Counted from the stretch's first letter, positions 26,150-35,565 are shown. The stretch: DNA of 64,000 nucleotides from Martelella limonii (GCF_013344475.1 NZ_JABUOU010000002.1:310001-374000); one strand, 5' to 3'. The notes: generated from the sequence alone by a model not told the origin. A program made the numbers and translations.

Positions 26150-28729
26150 TCAACGCTGGTTTTGCGCGAGGAATTCAACGATCTGGCGCTCATCCATGGG
26201 CCGCGAGAAGTGGAAGCCCTGCTGAATATGGCAGCCGATCATGTCGAGCTTTTCACGATGCTCTTTGGAAAGCACGCCTTCACAGATCACGTCGATGCCG
26301 AAGGATTCGGCAATCTGGACGATCGTTTCGACGATCAGAAGGCTTTCGGGCGAACGCAGGATCGGCTCGATCAGCTGACCTGCGATCTTGAGCCGGTCCG
26401 GTCGCACCTGGGTCAACCCCACAAGCGAGGCGTAGCCGGAGCCGAAATCGTCGAGATCGATGCCGAAGCCCTTTGCCCGGATCATGTTCACGACCTTCAG
26501 GAGCGCATTGTCGCCATCGTCGAAGGGAATCGATTCCAGCAGTTCGAAATGAAACCGGCCTGCCGGCAGGTCGATCGCGTCGAGCGCGCTGATCAGGCCT
26601 GGGTCCTGCAGGCGCTGCGCGGACACATTTGCCGAGAGAACCGGCAGCGCTATCCCCTCAGCCTCGCAGCGGCGCATCATGCAGATCGCCTTGCCGAACA
26701 CGATATCGTCTATGCGATGCAGAAGCCCCATCTGCTCGGCAACGTCGATGAAACCCTTGGGTTCCATCAGGCCGCGCTTGGGGTGGTGCCACCGCGCCAG
26801 AGCCTCCACCCCGATGATCTTCATGTCCCTGGTGTCGAAAATGGGCTGGTAGAATGCCGTGATCTGGTCCCGGTCGAGCGCTTCGTGCAGGTCGTCCGCA
26901 AGCTGTTTCAGAGCGAAGGTCTGCTCCATCAGCTCATGGGTGTAGCGCACCGTGCGGCCGCGACCTCTGTTCTTCGCCTCGTAAAGCGCGAGATCGGCTT
27001 TCACGAGGAGGTCGCGCGCGGATGCGGTATCGTCATCGGCTTCGGCGATACCGATGCTGACGCCGACCCGGCAGACGCGGTCGTCGATCTGGACCGGTCT
27101 TGCAAAAACCGTCGCCAGGTCCCGAGAAAACTGATCGACATCGCTTCCGGGCGGCATCATGATCACGAATTCGTCGCCGCCGGTGCGTGCAAGGAAAGAG
27201 CCCGGACCGAGCTTCTCGCAGAATGTCCCGGCTGCGAAACGCAAGACTTCATCGCCGAAAAGATGGCCCATCGTGTCGTTCAGCGTCTTGAAGCCGTCGA
27301 GGTCGATCAGGATGATCGTCGTTCCCGGCACAATATGCCCTTCGGCCTGAAGCGTATCGAGTTTCTCTTCGAAATGCCGCCGATTGGCGACATTTGTCAG
27401 CGGATCCTCGAGCGCGATCTTTTCCATCTGCTGTCGCGCCTGCTCCAGTTCGAGGTTCTGCGCTTCAGCCTTGGCGCGCGCTTCCTCCAACGCTGCCTGC
27501 AATTTCTTGTCGCGCGAAAAGTCCCAGTTCACGCCGACGAATTTTCTGTGGCCTCTGGCATCGCGAAACGAGTTTCCAGCCGAGCGTATCGTCTTTTCAA
27601 CGCCCGCTGGCGTGATGATACGATATTCGTGGTGAAAGCCTGTTTCGCCGTCCTCGATCCATTTGAAGGTTCGGAAACGCGGACGGTCATCGGGATGCAG
27701 GAAGGTCAGCCATTGGTCGAAGCTGTAGACATGTCCTTTGCCCTCGATGCCGTAGATCCTCAAAATTTGGTCGTCCCAGATCTGCTGGCCCGTTTCCAGA
27801 TCATGTTCCCAAAGCCCGATATTCGAGGCCTGGAGGGCGACGTCGAGCTGGCGTGACAGATCATCAATTGCCTTCATGCTATCATTCAGGCGCCGCTCGT
27901 CCCGCAGGCGCGCCCTGAGCAGCAGGATGAGACCGATGAACGGCGTCAGGAACGCCAGCGCCAGGACGGCGGCGAACATCAACAGAATCTGGATCCAGTC
28001 ATTCGGCCCTTCATCGAGAGGCGCAGGGCGGACGCGTATCGTCCATTTCGAATTGCCGATGTCGAAGCTCGAGCCGACTGTCTCGTCCTCTTCGAGGTTC
28101 GCATTGCCGGCAACCGCCGTGTCCGTTGCTGTGCCGTCGGTGTGCACGGACAGCTGCGTCGAGCCGCCGAGCTCCAGCAGGCCGACTTCCTTCACGAGCG
28201 ATCTTACGCCGATCACCAGTTCGAGGATGTCGCTTCCCGCCCGGATCCGGTAGATCAGCCCCTCTTCGCCGTCAGCCAGAGTGTAAGGGCCGAAAAATTT
28301 GGCGTCGTTGACGTCGCCGGGAGGGACCGGAAGCCCGAGCATGTCTTCGCTGGCGTCTTGCGGTATGACGAAAGACTGTTCCGGGCGCCGCAGGATGATT
28401 GCCTTCGTCCAGGGGGACGCGGCCAGAAAGGTTGCCGCCTGTCGCTTGAAACGGGCGATATCCGGGCCGTTATTGTTCTCCAGCGATGTCGTCAGCGTTT
28501 CTGCGCCATGTGCGGTAAACTGGAAGATGGTCTCCAGCGCCTTCGAGAAATTCTCGATGCGATCATGGGCGAGCGCACGCCGCTCCTCCTTGATGGATTC
28601 GCGCAGGAACAGGCCCGCTGCACCTGTGCCGATCACAAGCGTCGCAAAGAAAAGAACAGTCAGGATCGTCAGCAGCCGTATATTCGGCTCCGGATCGCGC
28701 TGTTTATAAACGTCGCTCAGCCTGCCCAT
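26150..28729 (-). CDS. Membrane GGDEF-EAL protein with periplasmic sensor and PAS domain
   Basis: An 859-residue cyclic-di-GMP enzyme. It has an N-terminal helix (about 19-42), a periplasmic sensor of about 200 residues, a second helix (about 242-265) and a PAS domain (about 300-410). A GGDEF domain (motif 517-521) and an EAL domain (motif 642-644) follow. The signature residues for both diguanylate cyclase and phosphodiesterase are present, so either or both activities are possible. The start has no clear stress promoter. It lies downstream of the small RNA on the map, but both are read leftward, and the RNA has its own terminator. Confidence 0.93.
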   Translation of the reverse strand: MGRLSDVYKQRDPEPNIRLLTILTVLFFATLVIGTGAAGLFLRESIKEERRALAHDRIENFSKALETIFQFTAHGAETLTTSLENNNGPDIARFKRQAATFLAASPWTKAIILRRPEQSFVIPQDASEDMLGLPVPPGDVNDAKFFGPYTLADGEEGLIYRIRAGSDILELVIGVRSLVKEVGLLELGGSTQLSVHTDGTATDTAVAGNANLEEDETVGSSFDIGNSKWTIRVRPAPLDEGPNDWIQILLMFAAVLALAFLTPFIGLILLLRARLRDERRLNDSMKAIDDLSRQLDVALQASNIGLWEHDLETGQQIWDDQILRIYGIEGKGHVYSFDQWLTFLHPDDRPRFRTFKWIEDGETGFHHEYRIITPAGVEKTIRSAGNSFRDARGHRKFVGVNWDFSRDKKLQAALEEARAKAEAQNLELEQARQQMEKIALEDPLTNVANRRHFEEKLDTLQAEGHIVPGTTIILIDLDGFKTLNDTMGHLFGDEVLRFAAGTFCEKLGPGSFLARTGGDEFVIMMPPGSDVDQFSRDLATVFARPVQIDDRVCRVGVSIGIAEADDDTASARDLLVKADLALYEAKNRGRGRTVRYTHELMEQTFALKQLADDLHEALDRDQITAFYQPIFDTRDMKIIGVEALARWHHPKRGLMEPKGFIDVAEQMGLLHRIDDIVFGKAICMMRRCEAEGIALPVLSANVSAQRLQDPGLISALDAIDLPAGRFHFELLESIPFDDGDNALLKVVNMIRAKGFGIDLDDFGSGYASLVGLTQVRPDRLKIAGQLIEPILRSPESLLIVETIVQIAESFGIDVICEGVLSKEHREKLDMIGCHIQQGFHFSRPMDERQIVEFLAQNQR

Positions 28730-28925
28730 GGGGGTGCTGTCCGCTCAAACGCATCGGCACTCACTCGCATTTTGATACCCCTGTCGTGCACGCGCCCCCG
28801 TAAGGCAGCCAAAATGGCCGCTCGCTTCAGTATCGTCCCTGATCCCGCGAGGGGGCGCATCCCTCGAATTTGAATTTTTTGACCCACCCTCTGATAAGTT
28901 CGCGTCGGGTCTTAGTCAAACCCCA

Positions 28926-29240
28926 TCATTCTAAGGTATTGCTTGCTTTAAAATCGTTAAGCGCTTTCATCGCCAGGATTGTCGGGACGTAGTGCTGCCG
29001 CATCGTGCGCTGGTCGCGGGCCCTGAGATCGAGCAGCGCAGGCTCTGCGGCAAGCGTCGTTACCGCTCTCAGCACCAGTGCGTGGGCGCTCTCTGCAAGG
29101 CGGGCAGCCGTGCGGCTGTCGCGCGCCAGATCAAGCAGCGCCAATGCGAGAACCGTTGCCGCCAACCGGTCACCGGCAAGCCGCTCCCCTGCGCAAAGCC
29201 GCTCGGCAAGGGCCATGGCCTCCTGCGGCATGGATGGCAT
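28926..29240 (-). CDS. Uncharacterised small protein coupled to the molybdopterin oxidoreductase
   Basis: I do not recognise this 104-residue protein. It is helical, rich in alanine, leucine and arginine, and has no cysteine cluster or membrane segment. Its ATG shares one base with the oxidoreductase stop codon (TGATG), so the two are almost certainly translated together. A chaperone or assembly role for the molybdoenzyme is plausible from context only; FdhD is not evident nearby. The 196 bases between its upstream partner's other neighbour at 28730 and this gene's stop hold no recognisable feature. Confidence 0.7.
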   Translation of the reverse strand: MPSMPQEAMALAERLCAGERLAGDRLAATVLALALLDLARDSRTAARLAESAHALVLRAVTTLAAEPALLDLRARDQRTMRQHYVPTILAMKALNDFKASNTLE

Positions 29241-31540
29241 CAGGCGATCTCTCCCGGGCGGCTCAGGGAGAGCCGGACGGGTATCGATTTCGACGTCGGC
29301 GTTCCGCTTTCATCGCCATAGCTTGAAAGCGGAACCAGCACGTTGAGTTCGGGGAAATAGCCCGCAACACAACCGCGTGGTATGTCGTAGGGGATCAGCT
29401 TGAAGCCCTTCGCCACCCGGGTGACGCCGCCGGTGTCCGGTCCGGCAATGTCCACTCGCTGATGCGCCGCAGCGCCAAGGCCGCGGATATCGTCCGGGTG
29501 CACGAACACCACCCGTCTTTCGCCGTAGACCCCGCGATATCGGTCATCCATGCCGTAGACGGTGGTGTTGTACTGGTCGTGGCTGCGCATCGTCTGCAGG
29601 ACGAAGCGGTCGGGCGCATCCGCGCGCGCCTGATATTCGGTCTTTTCCGGCAGGGCGCCGGTGAAGAAATTGGCGCGGCCGTTTTGGGTGTTCCATTCCC
29701 GCCTCGCGGCCGCGTTCCCGAGATCGAAGCCGCGCGGCTTGCGCACCCGATTATTGAAATCGTGAAAGCCCGGGATCGTCCTTTCGATCAGGTCGCGGAT
29801 CCGGTCGTAATCCTCGGCAAGCGCCAGCCAGTCGACGATCGCAGAGCCGACGGTCGCGTTTGCGATGCCGGCGATGATTGCGATTTCGGAGCGCAGTTGC
29901 TCACCCGCCGGCGGATTGATCCCGGCAGAGCCGTGCACCATGCTCATCGAATCCTCGACCGTGACCAGTTGCGGCTCTTTCTTGCCGTTGAGGTCGATTT
30001 CCGTGCGCCCGAGACAGGGGAGGAGATAGGCATTCTTTCCCGGCATCGTGTGGCTCGCATTGAGCTTGGTCGCGATCTGCACCGTCAGGGTCTGACCGTC
30101 CAGCGCCTCCTCGATCAGCCCGCTGTCAGGCACCGCACGGGCGAAATTGCCGCCAAGGCCGATGAAGGCCTTCGACCGCCCTGAGATCATCGCCCCGATT
30201 GCCTCGATCGTGCTGTTGCCGTGCTTGCGGGGCGGGTTGAAGCCGAATTCGCGTTGCAGCGAATCGAGAAAGGTTGCCGGCGGCTTTTCGTTGATGCCCA
30301 TGGTGCGGTCGCCCTGGACATTGGAATGGCCGCGCACCGGGCAGAGCCCCGCACCCTTGCGGCCGATATGGCCGCGCAGCATCATGAAGCTTGCAATCTC
30401 GCGGATCGTGATCACCGAATGGCGGTGCTGGGTGATGCCCATCGCCCAAGTGCAGATCACCTTGTCTGCCGACAGATAGATCGCAGCCGCCTTCTCGATC
30501 TCCGCGCGGGACAGGCCGGACTGATCCTCGATCGCTTCCCATGTCGTGGCATCGACGGCTGCGACATAGGCGTCGAAACCCTCCGTATGGTCGGCAATGA
30601 AGGCATCGTTGATCAGCGGCTTGCTGCCCTCGGCGCGCGCCTTGCGGTCAGCCGCAAGCACGGCCTTCGCCATGCCGCGGAACACGGCCATGTCACCGCC
30701 GAGACGGGGCTGGAAATAGTCGCTGGCGATGGCCGCGCTGCCGTTGACGATCATCTCTCGCTTGCGCTGCGGGTCGGCAAATCGCTCCAGCCCGCGCTCC
30801 TTCAGCGTGTTGAAGACCACGATCCGAGCGCCGCGCTCGGCCGCACGGCGGAGATCACCGAGCATGCGCGGATGGTTGGTGCCGGGGTTCTGGCCGACGA
30901 CGAAGATTGCGTCGGCTTCCTCGAAATCCTCAAGCCGCACCGTGCCCTTGCCAACCCCGATCGCCTGGCCGAGCGCTACGCCGGAGGCCTCGTGGCACAT
31001 GTTGGAACAGTCCGGCATGTTGTTGGTGCCGAAGATCCGCACGAACAGCTGATAGAGATAGGCGGCCTCGTTGCTCGCCCGGCCGGACGTATAGAACTGG
31101 GCCTCGTCGGGGCTTGAGAGAGCCTTGAGATGCGCGCCGATCTCGGCGAAGGCCACATCCCAGGAGACCGGCTCATAGTGATCGGTCGCGCGATTGTAGC
31201 GCATCGGGTGAACGAGACGTCCATGGTTTTCGAGCGTATAGTCGTCGAGCTTGCGCAGTTCGCGAACGCTCATCTTCCGGAACAGTTCAGGGTCCGCCCG
31301 CCGTTCGGTGGCCTCCCAGGAGACTGCCTTCACCCCGTTTTCGCAGAATTCGAAGGAGGAGCCATGCTCTGGATCGCCCCAGGCGCAGCCGGGACAGTCG
31401 AAGCCATCCGGCTGGTTGGCCTTCGACAACGCTCGTACGCCCGAAAGCGGCGCACCGCTCGACAGCAATGACCTGCCGGACGCAATCAGAGCCGGCCAGC
31501 CACCGGCTGCCTTCGAGGCGCGTTTTTCCTTCTGATCCAT
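29240..31540 (-). CDS. FdhF/YdeP-family molybdopterin-dependent oxidoreductase
   Basis: A 766-residue member of the formate dehydrogenase-like family. Near the N-terminus DCPGCAWGD and FEFCENG show a few cysteines but not the full ferredoxin-type cluster of true formate dehydrogenase. DCSNMCHEASGVALGQAIG and IVFNTLKERGLERF match the YdeP group. The C-terminus holds the molybdopterin dinucleotide domain (VFVHPDDIRGLG). In enterobacteria YdeP is linked to acid resistance; the substrate here is unknown. The ATG at 31540 has GGGAG eight bases upstream, which excludes a longer form. The next gene overlaps its stop. Confidence 0.9.
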   Translation of the reverse strand: MDQKEKRASKAAGGWPALIASGRSLLSSGAPLSGVRALSKANQPDGFDCPGCAWGDPEHGSSFEFCENGVKAVSWEATERRADPELFRKMSVRELRKLDDYTLENHGRLVHPMRYNRATDHYEPVSWDVAFAEIGAHLKALSSPDEAQFYTSGRASNEAAYLYQLFVRIFGTNNMPDCSNMCHEASGVALGQAIGVGKGTVRLEDFEEADAIFVVGQNPGTNHPRMLGDLRRAAERGARIVVFNTLKERGLERFADPQRKREMIVNGSAAIASDYFQPRLGGDMAVFRGMAKAVLAADRKARAEGSKPLINDAFIADHTEGFDAYVAAVDATTWEAIEDQSGLSRAEIEKAAAIYLSADKVICTWAMGITQHRHSVITIREIASFMMLRGHIGRKGAGLCPVRGHSNVQGDRTMGINEKPPATFLDSLQREFGFNPPRKHGNSTIEAIGAMISGRSKAFIGLGGNFARAVPDSGLIEEALDGQTLTVQIATKLNASHTMPGKNAYLLPCLGRTEIDLNGKKEPQLVTVEDSMSMVHGSAGINPPAGEQLRSEIAIIAGIANATVGSAIVDWLALAEDYDRIRDLIERTIPGFHDFNNRVRKPRGFDLGNAAARREWNTQNGRANFFTGALPEKTEYQARADAPDRFVLQTMRSHDQYNTTVYGMDDRYRGVYGERRVVFVHPDDIRGLGAAAHQRVDIAGPDTGGVTRVAKGFKLIPYDIPRGCVAGYFPELNVLVPLSSYGDESGTPTSKSIPVRLSLSRPGEIA

Positions 31541-31690
31541 CCGGATGTCTCCCTTGTCGCCGGAGCTTAGCAAATATCCGATTTGCCGTTCAATCGATTC
31601 TCCGACCCAAGATTTCACATCGGCGTCATCAAAAGGTTGTCAGTCAACGTTTCCATTTCGCTGTGAAACCCACTAAGAGATGGGCGCCGG

Positions 31691-31715
31691 GGAACCGCAT
31701 CGGCAGGGCAGCGTT
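31691..31715 (+). promoter_or_regulatory. EcfG-type stress promoter upstream of mgtE
   Basis: GGAAC (31691-31695), a 16-base spacer, then CGTT (31712-31715) fit the EcfG consensus. The mgtE ATG at 31739 follows 23 bases later. I looked for an M-box magnesium riboswitch in this leader and saw none. Confidence 0.6.
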
Positions 31716-31738
31716 GCAGACAGAAAGGTCATCCAAAA

Positions 31739-33154
31739 ATGAGCCATCTGGACGAAGTATTGCCGGGGCAGTCCGAACCCCGTGAAGCGCTGCTGGAAAT
31801 CTATAACGAGGAAGGCGCCGTCAGTGCCGACTTCATCGCCCGCGTGGAGCAGGCGATCGACGATTCCGACATCGACTTCCTGCGCGAGCAGATCGCCGGC
31901 CGCCACGAATCCGAAACCGGCCACCTCATCGAGGCGCTGCCCTACGAGAGCCGCCCCGAGCTCGTCCGCCTGCTTGGCGCCGACTTCGACCTGACCGCGC
32001 TGACCGAGGTCGACGAGGCCATCCGTCTCGACATCATCGAATCGCTGCCGGCAGACCAACTCGCCAACGCGCTGACCGAACTTGATTCGGACGACGCCGT
32101 CTACATTCTGGAAGACCTTGCCGATGAGGAGCGGGAGGAAATCCTCTCCAAGCTCCCCTTCACCGAGCGTATCCGCCTTGCCCGTTCGCTGGACTATCCC
32201 GAAAGCTCGGCCGGCCGGCGCATGCAGACCGAGTTCGTGGCCGTGCCGCCCTTCTGGACCGTCGGCCAGACCATCGACTACATGCGCGAGGATGAGGAAC
32301 TGCCTGACAGTTTCTCCCAGATCTTCGTCGTCGATCCGACCTTCCGCCTGCTCGGCGCCGTCTATCTCGACCAGATCCTGCGCACCAAGCGTCAGGTCAA
32401 GATCGAAACCATCATGCACGATACCAACCACCCGATCGCAGCCGAGCTCGATCAGGAAGAGGCCGCGCAGGTATTCGAGCAGTACGACCTTCTCTCCGCC
32501 GCCGTGGTCGACAACAATGACCGCCTCGTCGGCGTGCTCACCATCGATGACGTCGTCGACGTGATCCATGAGGAGGCCGATGAAGACATCAAGCGCATGG
32601 GCGGCGTCGGCGACGAAGAGCTCTCGGACAATATCCTGCGCGCCGTCAGGTCCCGCTTCGGCTGGCTGCTGATCAACATGTTCACAGCCTTCCTGTCGGC
32701 AAGCGTGATCGGCCTGTTCGACGAATCGATCGGCCAGATGATCGCGCTCGCGGTGTTGATGCCGGTGGTCGCTTCCATGGGCGGCAATGCAGGCACGCAG
32801 ACCATGACGGTGACGGTGCGCGCGCTTGCGACCCGCGATCTCGACATCTACAATGCCGCACGGATCATCCGAAGGGAGGCGGGCGTCGGGATTTTCAACG
32901 GCATCGCCTTCGCGATCCTGATTGCAATTGCTGCCGGTTACTGGTTCGACAATCCGCAGCTCGGCGGCGTCGTGGCGGCCGCGATGATCATCAACATGTT
33001 TGCCGCCGCCATGGCCGGCATCCTCATTCCGCTGCTGCTCGACCGCGCCGGCGCCGACCCTGCCATATCATCGTCCGTTTTTGTGACCACGACTACGGAT
33101 GTGATAGGGTTTTTCTCGTTTTTGGGTATCGCCACGTGGTGGTTTAACATCTAA
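31739..33154 (+). CDS. mgtE: Magnesium transporter MgtE
   Basis: MgtE is a dimeric Mg2+ channel of the inner membrane gated by cytoplasmic magnesium. The 471-residue protein has the acidic N domain (about 30-150), two CBS domains (about 155-275) and a C-terminal five-helix pore. The pore includes the conserved PVVASMGGNAGTQT selectivity region (about 342-355) and a final DVIGFFSFLGIA helix. The start has an AAAGG-type ribosome site. A stress-type promoter precedes it. A MerR regulator follows 32 bases after the stop, in the same direction. Confidence 0.95.
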   Translation: MSHLDEVLPGQSEPREALLEIYNEEGAVSADFIARVEQAIDDSDIDFLREQIAGRHESETGHLIEALPYESRPELVRLLGADFDLTALTEVDEAIRLDIIESLPADQLANALTELDSDDAVYILEDLADEEREEILSKLPFTERIRLARSLDYPESSAGRRMQTEFVAVPPFWTVGQTIDYMREDEELPDSFSQIFVVDPTFRLLGAVYLDQILRTKRQVKIETIMHDTNHPIAAELDQEEAAQVFEQYDLLSAAVVDNNDRLVGVLTIDDVVDVIHEEADEDIKRMGGVGDEELSDNILRAVRSRFGWLLINMFTAFLSASVIGLFDESIGQMIALAVLMPVVASMGGNAGTQTMTVTVRALATRDLDIYNAARIIRREAGVGIFNGIAFAILIAIAAGYWFDNPQLGGVVAAAMIINMFAAAMAGILIPLLLDRAGADPAISSSVFVTTTTDVIGFFSFLGIATWWFNI

Positions 33155-33186
33155 TTATCTCTACACTTACATTTGAACCTGCTTAA

Positions 33187-33597
33187 ATGAATTTTTCGGG
33201 GCGCAACGTGCAGAGACGGCATTATTCAATTTCGGAATTGACGCGCGAATTCGGGGTCTCGACCCGAACCCTTCGCTTCTACGAGGACGAGGGGCTGCTG
33301 CAGCCCGAACGGCGCGGCCGCACGCGTCTCTACAGTGAGGGCGAGCGGCTGTTGATCCGGGAAATCCTGCGCAGCCGCCGCATTGGCCTGACACTTTCGG
33401 AAATCAAGGACGTGCTCAACCTGTTTCACACGCTTCCTGCGGAAACGGCCGAACTCAAGCGCACCATGGAAGCGATCAAGTCCTGGCGCGAGCAGTTGCG
33501 CCAGAAGCGCCGCGATATCGACGACATGATGGGTGCGCTCGACATGGCCGAGGAAAATTGTCTCGGCCGGCTTGCCGAAATCGGCGTCGGCACCTGA
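33187..33597 (+). CDS. MerR-family transcriptional regulator
   Basis: A 136-residue protein with the MerR winged-helix domain (YSISELTREFGVSTRTLRFY) and the second-wing segment RLYSEGERLLIREILRSR. A long dimerisation coiled coil follows. The metal-binding cysteine set of mercury or copper sensors is absent; the one late cysteine (C128) stands alone. The start could be ATG 33187 or GTG 33208; neither has a strong ribosome site. In this order many such short MerR proteins control branched-chain amino-acid or fatty-acid catabolism, but the target here is not evident. It may be co-transcribed with mgtE. Confidence 0.85.
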   Translation: MNFSGRNVQRRHYSISELTREFGVSTRTLRFYEDEGLLQPERRGRTRLYSEGERLLIREILRSRRIGLTLSEIKDVLNLFHTLPAETAELKRTMEAIKSWREQLRQKRRDIDDMMGALDMAEENCLGRLAEIGVGT

Positions 33598-33607
33598 TTT
33601 CCAGCGC

Positions 33608-34525
33608 CTACTGGATGCTGCACATCATCGAAATCCGGCCGAGTGCCACCGAGTCCTTCTCCGTCGTCTGATTGCGCATCAGCGGAATGAAAAGGCCTTC
33701 CTTCTTCAGCGTGTCGAGCGTGCAGGCGCAATAGGAGGTGCAGAATGCCGCATCTTCATTGCGCTCGCAGGTGACCTGGCAGCTCGAAAGATAGGACGGC
33801 GAAGCGTCGGGCGGCATCACCACGGCGGCAAGGTAGACCAGTCCGAACAGGATCGGCTGGTGCAGCAGATAGAAGATCAGGCTGTGGCGTCCGAGAAAGG
33901 TCAGAACATTCTCGTTCTGCGGCAGCTGACGTTGCCGTTTCAGCCAGGTGAGCGACAGTTTCGAGACTGCAATGCCGGCGAGGAACGGGCCGATCCAGGG
34001 CAGAAGGGGCACGTAGTCGTTTGATGACACCGGGTGCGCCGCCATGCCGATCCAGGCGAGATACCGGGGGTCGAGCGCATCGAACTTAACAAAATGCGGC
34101 AGAAGGACCGCGGCAAGCGCAACGATCAGCGTTATCGCCGCAGGCACGCGCAGGAACAACAGCCCGATCACAGAAGCGGCGGCTATGGCGTGCAGAATGC
34201 CGAAATAGATGACGGCGTCCGGCGTCGCAAACACCGATACAACCGTGATGGCGATGGCTGCGGCCACCAGAAGTGCAAGCCGCTTCAGGAATGACGGCAG
34301 GCGCAAATCCCGGCCATGCGCCATCCAGAGGCTGTAGCCGGCGAGAAACAGGAAGCTGCCGGCAATCATGTGCGCGAAGATCGCCCATCCGCCGGTCGTC
34401 GCCAGATCGGGCGCAACATAACCGAAATTGCCGAGGTCCCATGTGAAATGGTAGATCGCCATCGCCAGCAATGCGATGCCGCGGGCGGCATCGATGACGT
34501 GGATCCGGCGGGAACTGCTGTTCAA
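33608..34525 (-). CDS. DUF1624 / heparan-alpha-glucosaminide acetyltransferase-like membrane protein
   Basis: A 305-residue protein of about seven or eight helices. It opens with RRIHVIDAARGIALLAMAIYHFTWDL, the hallmark of the DUF1624/HGSNAT catalytic family of membrane acyltransferases. The histidine in AIYHFTWD is the likely functional residue of the family. A C-terminal soluble tail contains several cysteines (CQVTCERNEDAAFCTSYCAC), which is unusual and could form disulfides or bind metal. Its start overlaps the DUF599 stop by four bases. The substrate is unknown. Confidence 0.85.
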   Translation of the reverse strand: MNSSSRRIHVIDAARGIALLAMAIYHFTWDLGNFGYVAPDLATTGGWAIFAHMIAGSFLFLAGYSLWMAHGRDLRLPSFLKRLALLVAAAIAITVVSVFATPDAVIYFGILHAIAAASVIGLLFLRVPAAITLIVALAAVLLPHFVKFDALDPRYLAWIGMAAHPVSSNDYVPLLPWIGPFLAGIAVSKLSLTWLKRQRQLPQNENVLTFLGRHSLIFYLLHQPILFGLVYLAAVVMPPDASPSYLSSCQVTCERNEDAAFCTSYCACTLDTLKKEGLFIPLMRNQTTEKDSVALGRISMMCSIQ

Positions 34526-35232
34526 GATATTTCCTCCCCGCCCTCCAGGGCGGCAATGACTGTTTTGCGCGCGTCGGAGAAATACTGGCGGCGCGCGAGG
34601 ATCATAAACACGAATGCGGTGGTCGCAATGAAGACATAGGGGCCGAGGAACCAGCCGAGATAGCCGAGCGACAGGAAGATCGCCCGCAGGCCAGTGTTGA
34701 AGTGCCGGGCGGCGATGATGTTGAGCTCGGCGATTTTGACGGCAAGCCGTTCGGCCCGCCCTCTGTCCCGCTCGGTCTCCTCAGACATCGGCAGGGTGCC
34801 GAACAGGATGGTATTGTAGTTGAACAGCCGGTACGACCAGCCGAACTTGAAGAAGGAATAGCCGAAGATCACTGCCAGTCCGCCGGCCTTCATCTCGAAG
34901 GCGGCGCGCGTGCCGGAGGCGAGGAAGGGCAGGTCCCGAAACAGCGACTGCGCCTGATCGGCATTGCCCATCAGCGCGAAGCACCCGCCGATTGCAAAGA
35001 TCGATGTGGAGGCGAAGAAGGCAGTGCCGTTCTGCAGCCCGGCCATGATCTGGGTATCGATGATCTTCAGGTCGCGCGTCAGCGAGTTGATCATCCAGCG
35101 CTTGCGGTGGATCGAGATCACCTCGGTGAGGCTCTTGCGGGAAAACAGCCGGAACCTCCCGCTCACCACGCTGTCGAATACGAACCAGCAGGCCAGGAAG
35201 AAGATCAGGGCGTAGAAATCAAGTGTCGTCAT
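34522..35232 (-). CDS. DUF599 family membrane protein
   Basis: A 236-residue protein with four or five hydrophobic segments. It carries the family features IHRKRWMINSLTRDLKIIDTQI after the first helix and FFKFGWSYRLFNYNTILFG in the middle. DUF599 has no established function. The gene is the first of a two-gene unit with the DUF1624 gene, with a four-base overlap. The 210 bases upstream are shared with the divergent small ORF at 35446. Confidence 0.85.
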   Translation of the reverse strand: MTTLDFYALIFFLACWFVFDSVVSGRFRLFSRKSLTEVISIHRKRWMINSLTRDLKIIDTQIMAGLQNGTAFFASTSIFAIGGCFALMGNADQAQSLFRDLPFLASGTRAAFEMKAGGLAVIFGYSFFKFGWSYRLFNYNTILFGTLPMSEETERDRGRAERLAVKIAELNIIAARHFNTGLRAIFLSLGYLGWFLGPYVFIATTAFVFMILARRQYFSDARKTVIAALEGGEEIS

Positions 35233-35376
35233 TCACCCTCAGCCGGCGCTTGCCGATCGGTCCGCCCGCGGCAGCATTCTCGATCGCGACGTTATCGTTT
35301 TGGCTGCTGTCCTTAACCATTGCAAGCGGCCATTTCAGAAATTTCTTGCGATACCCATTGCAGTTTCTGTGACAGT

Positions 35377-35391
35377 TTAATAAAGCGGTAA
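35377..35391. promoter_or_regulatory. Near-consensus CtrA-like box TTAA-N7-GTAA
   Basis: TTAA (35377-35380), seven bases, GTAA followed by C. This is one base from the TTAA-N7-TTAAC consensus. It lies 54 bases before the 33-residue ORF and about 145 bases before the divergent DUF599 start. Confidence 0.35.
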
Positions 35392-35445
35392 CCATCCGCA
35401 CGCATCCTCCCAAGCGCGTGCCGGGATATGTCAATCGGAGTAATC

Positions 35446-35547
35446 ATGGAAGATACCGCACACAAATCCTGTTGGGGTGTAACCTTCAGGGCTGTAATCG
35501 GCTTTGGTGCTGTTCTCGGACTTGCCTATCTTATCCTCGCTGTCTGA
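35446..35547 (+). CDS. 33-residue putative membrane peptide
   Basis: The reading frame starts at ATG 35446 with CGGAG five bases upstream and ends at TGA 35545-35547. The product has a polar N-terminus (MEDTAHKSCW) and one hydrophobic helix (about residues 14-33) that runs to the C-terminus. A strong intrinsic terminator starts 18 bases after the stop, so this is a self-contained transcription unit. I do not recognise a family. It could instead be a structured RNA that happens to contain a short frame. Confidence 0.55.
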   Translation: MEDTAHKSCWGVTFRAVIGFGAVLGLAYLILAV

Positions 35548-35565
35548 TCGGCCCGGAATTTGAAG

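Noticed and set aside
26048-27856. A 602-codon plus-strand frame
   Set aside because: It is antisense to the GGDEF-EAL gene, whose motifs are intact, and shows no family features.
31619-31738. M-box magnesium riboswitch before mgtE
   Set aside because: I could not find the conserved M-box core; an EcfG promoter explains part of the sequence instead.
35219-35434. A 71-codon minus-strand frame overlapping the start of DUF599
   Set aside because: It overlaps the DUF599 start and crosses the promoter region of the divergent small ORF, without a ribosome site or family features.
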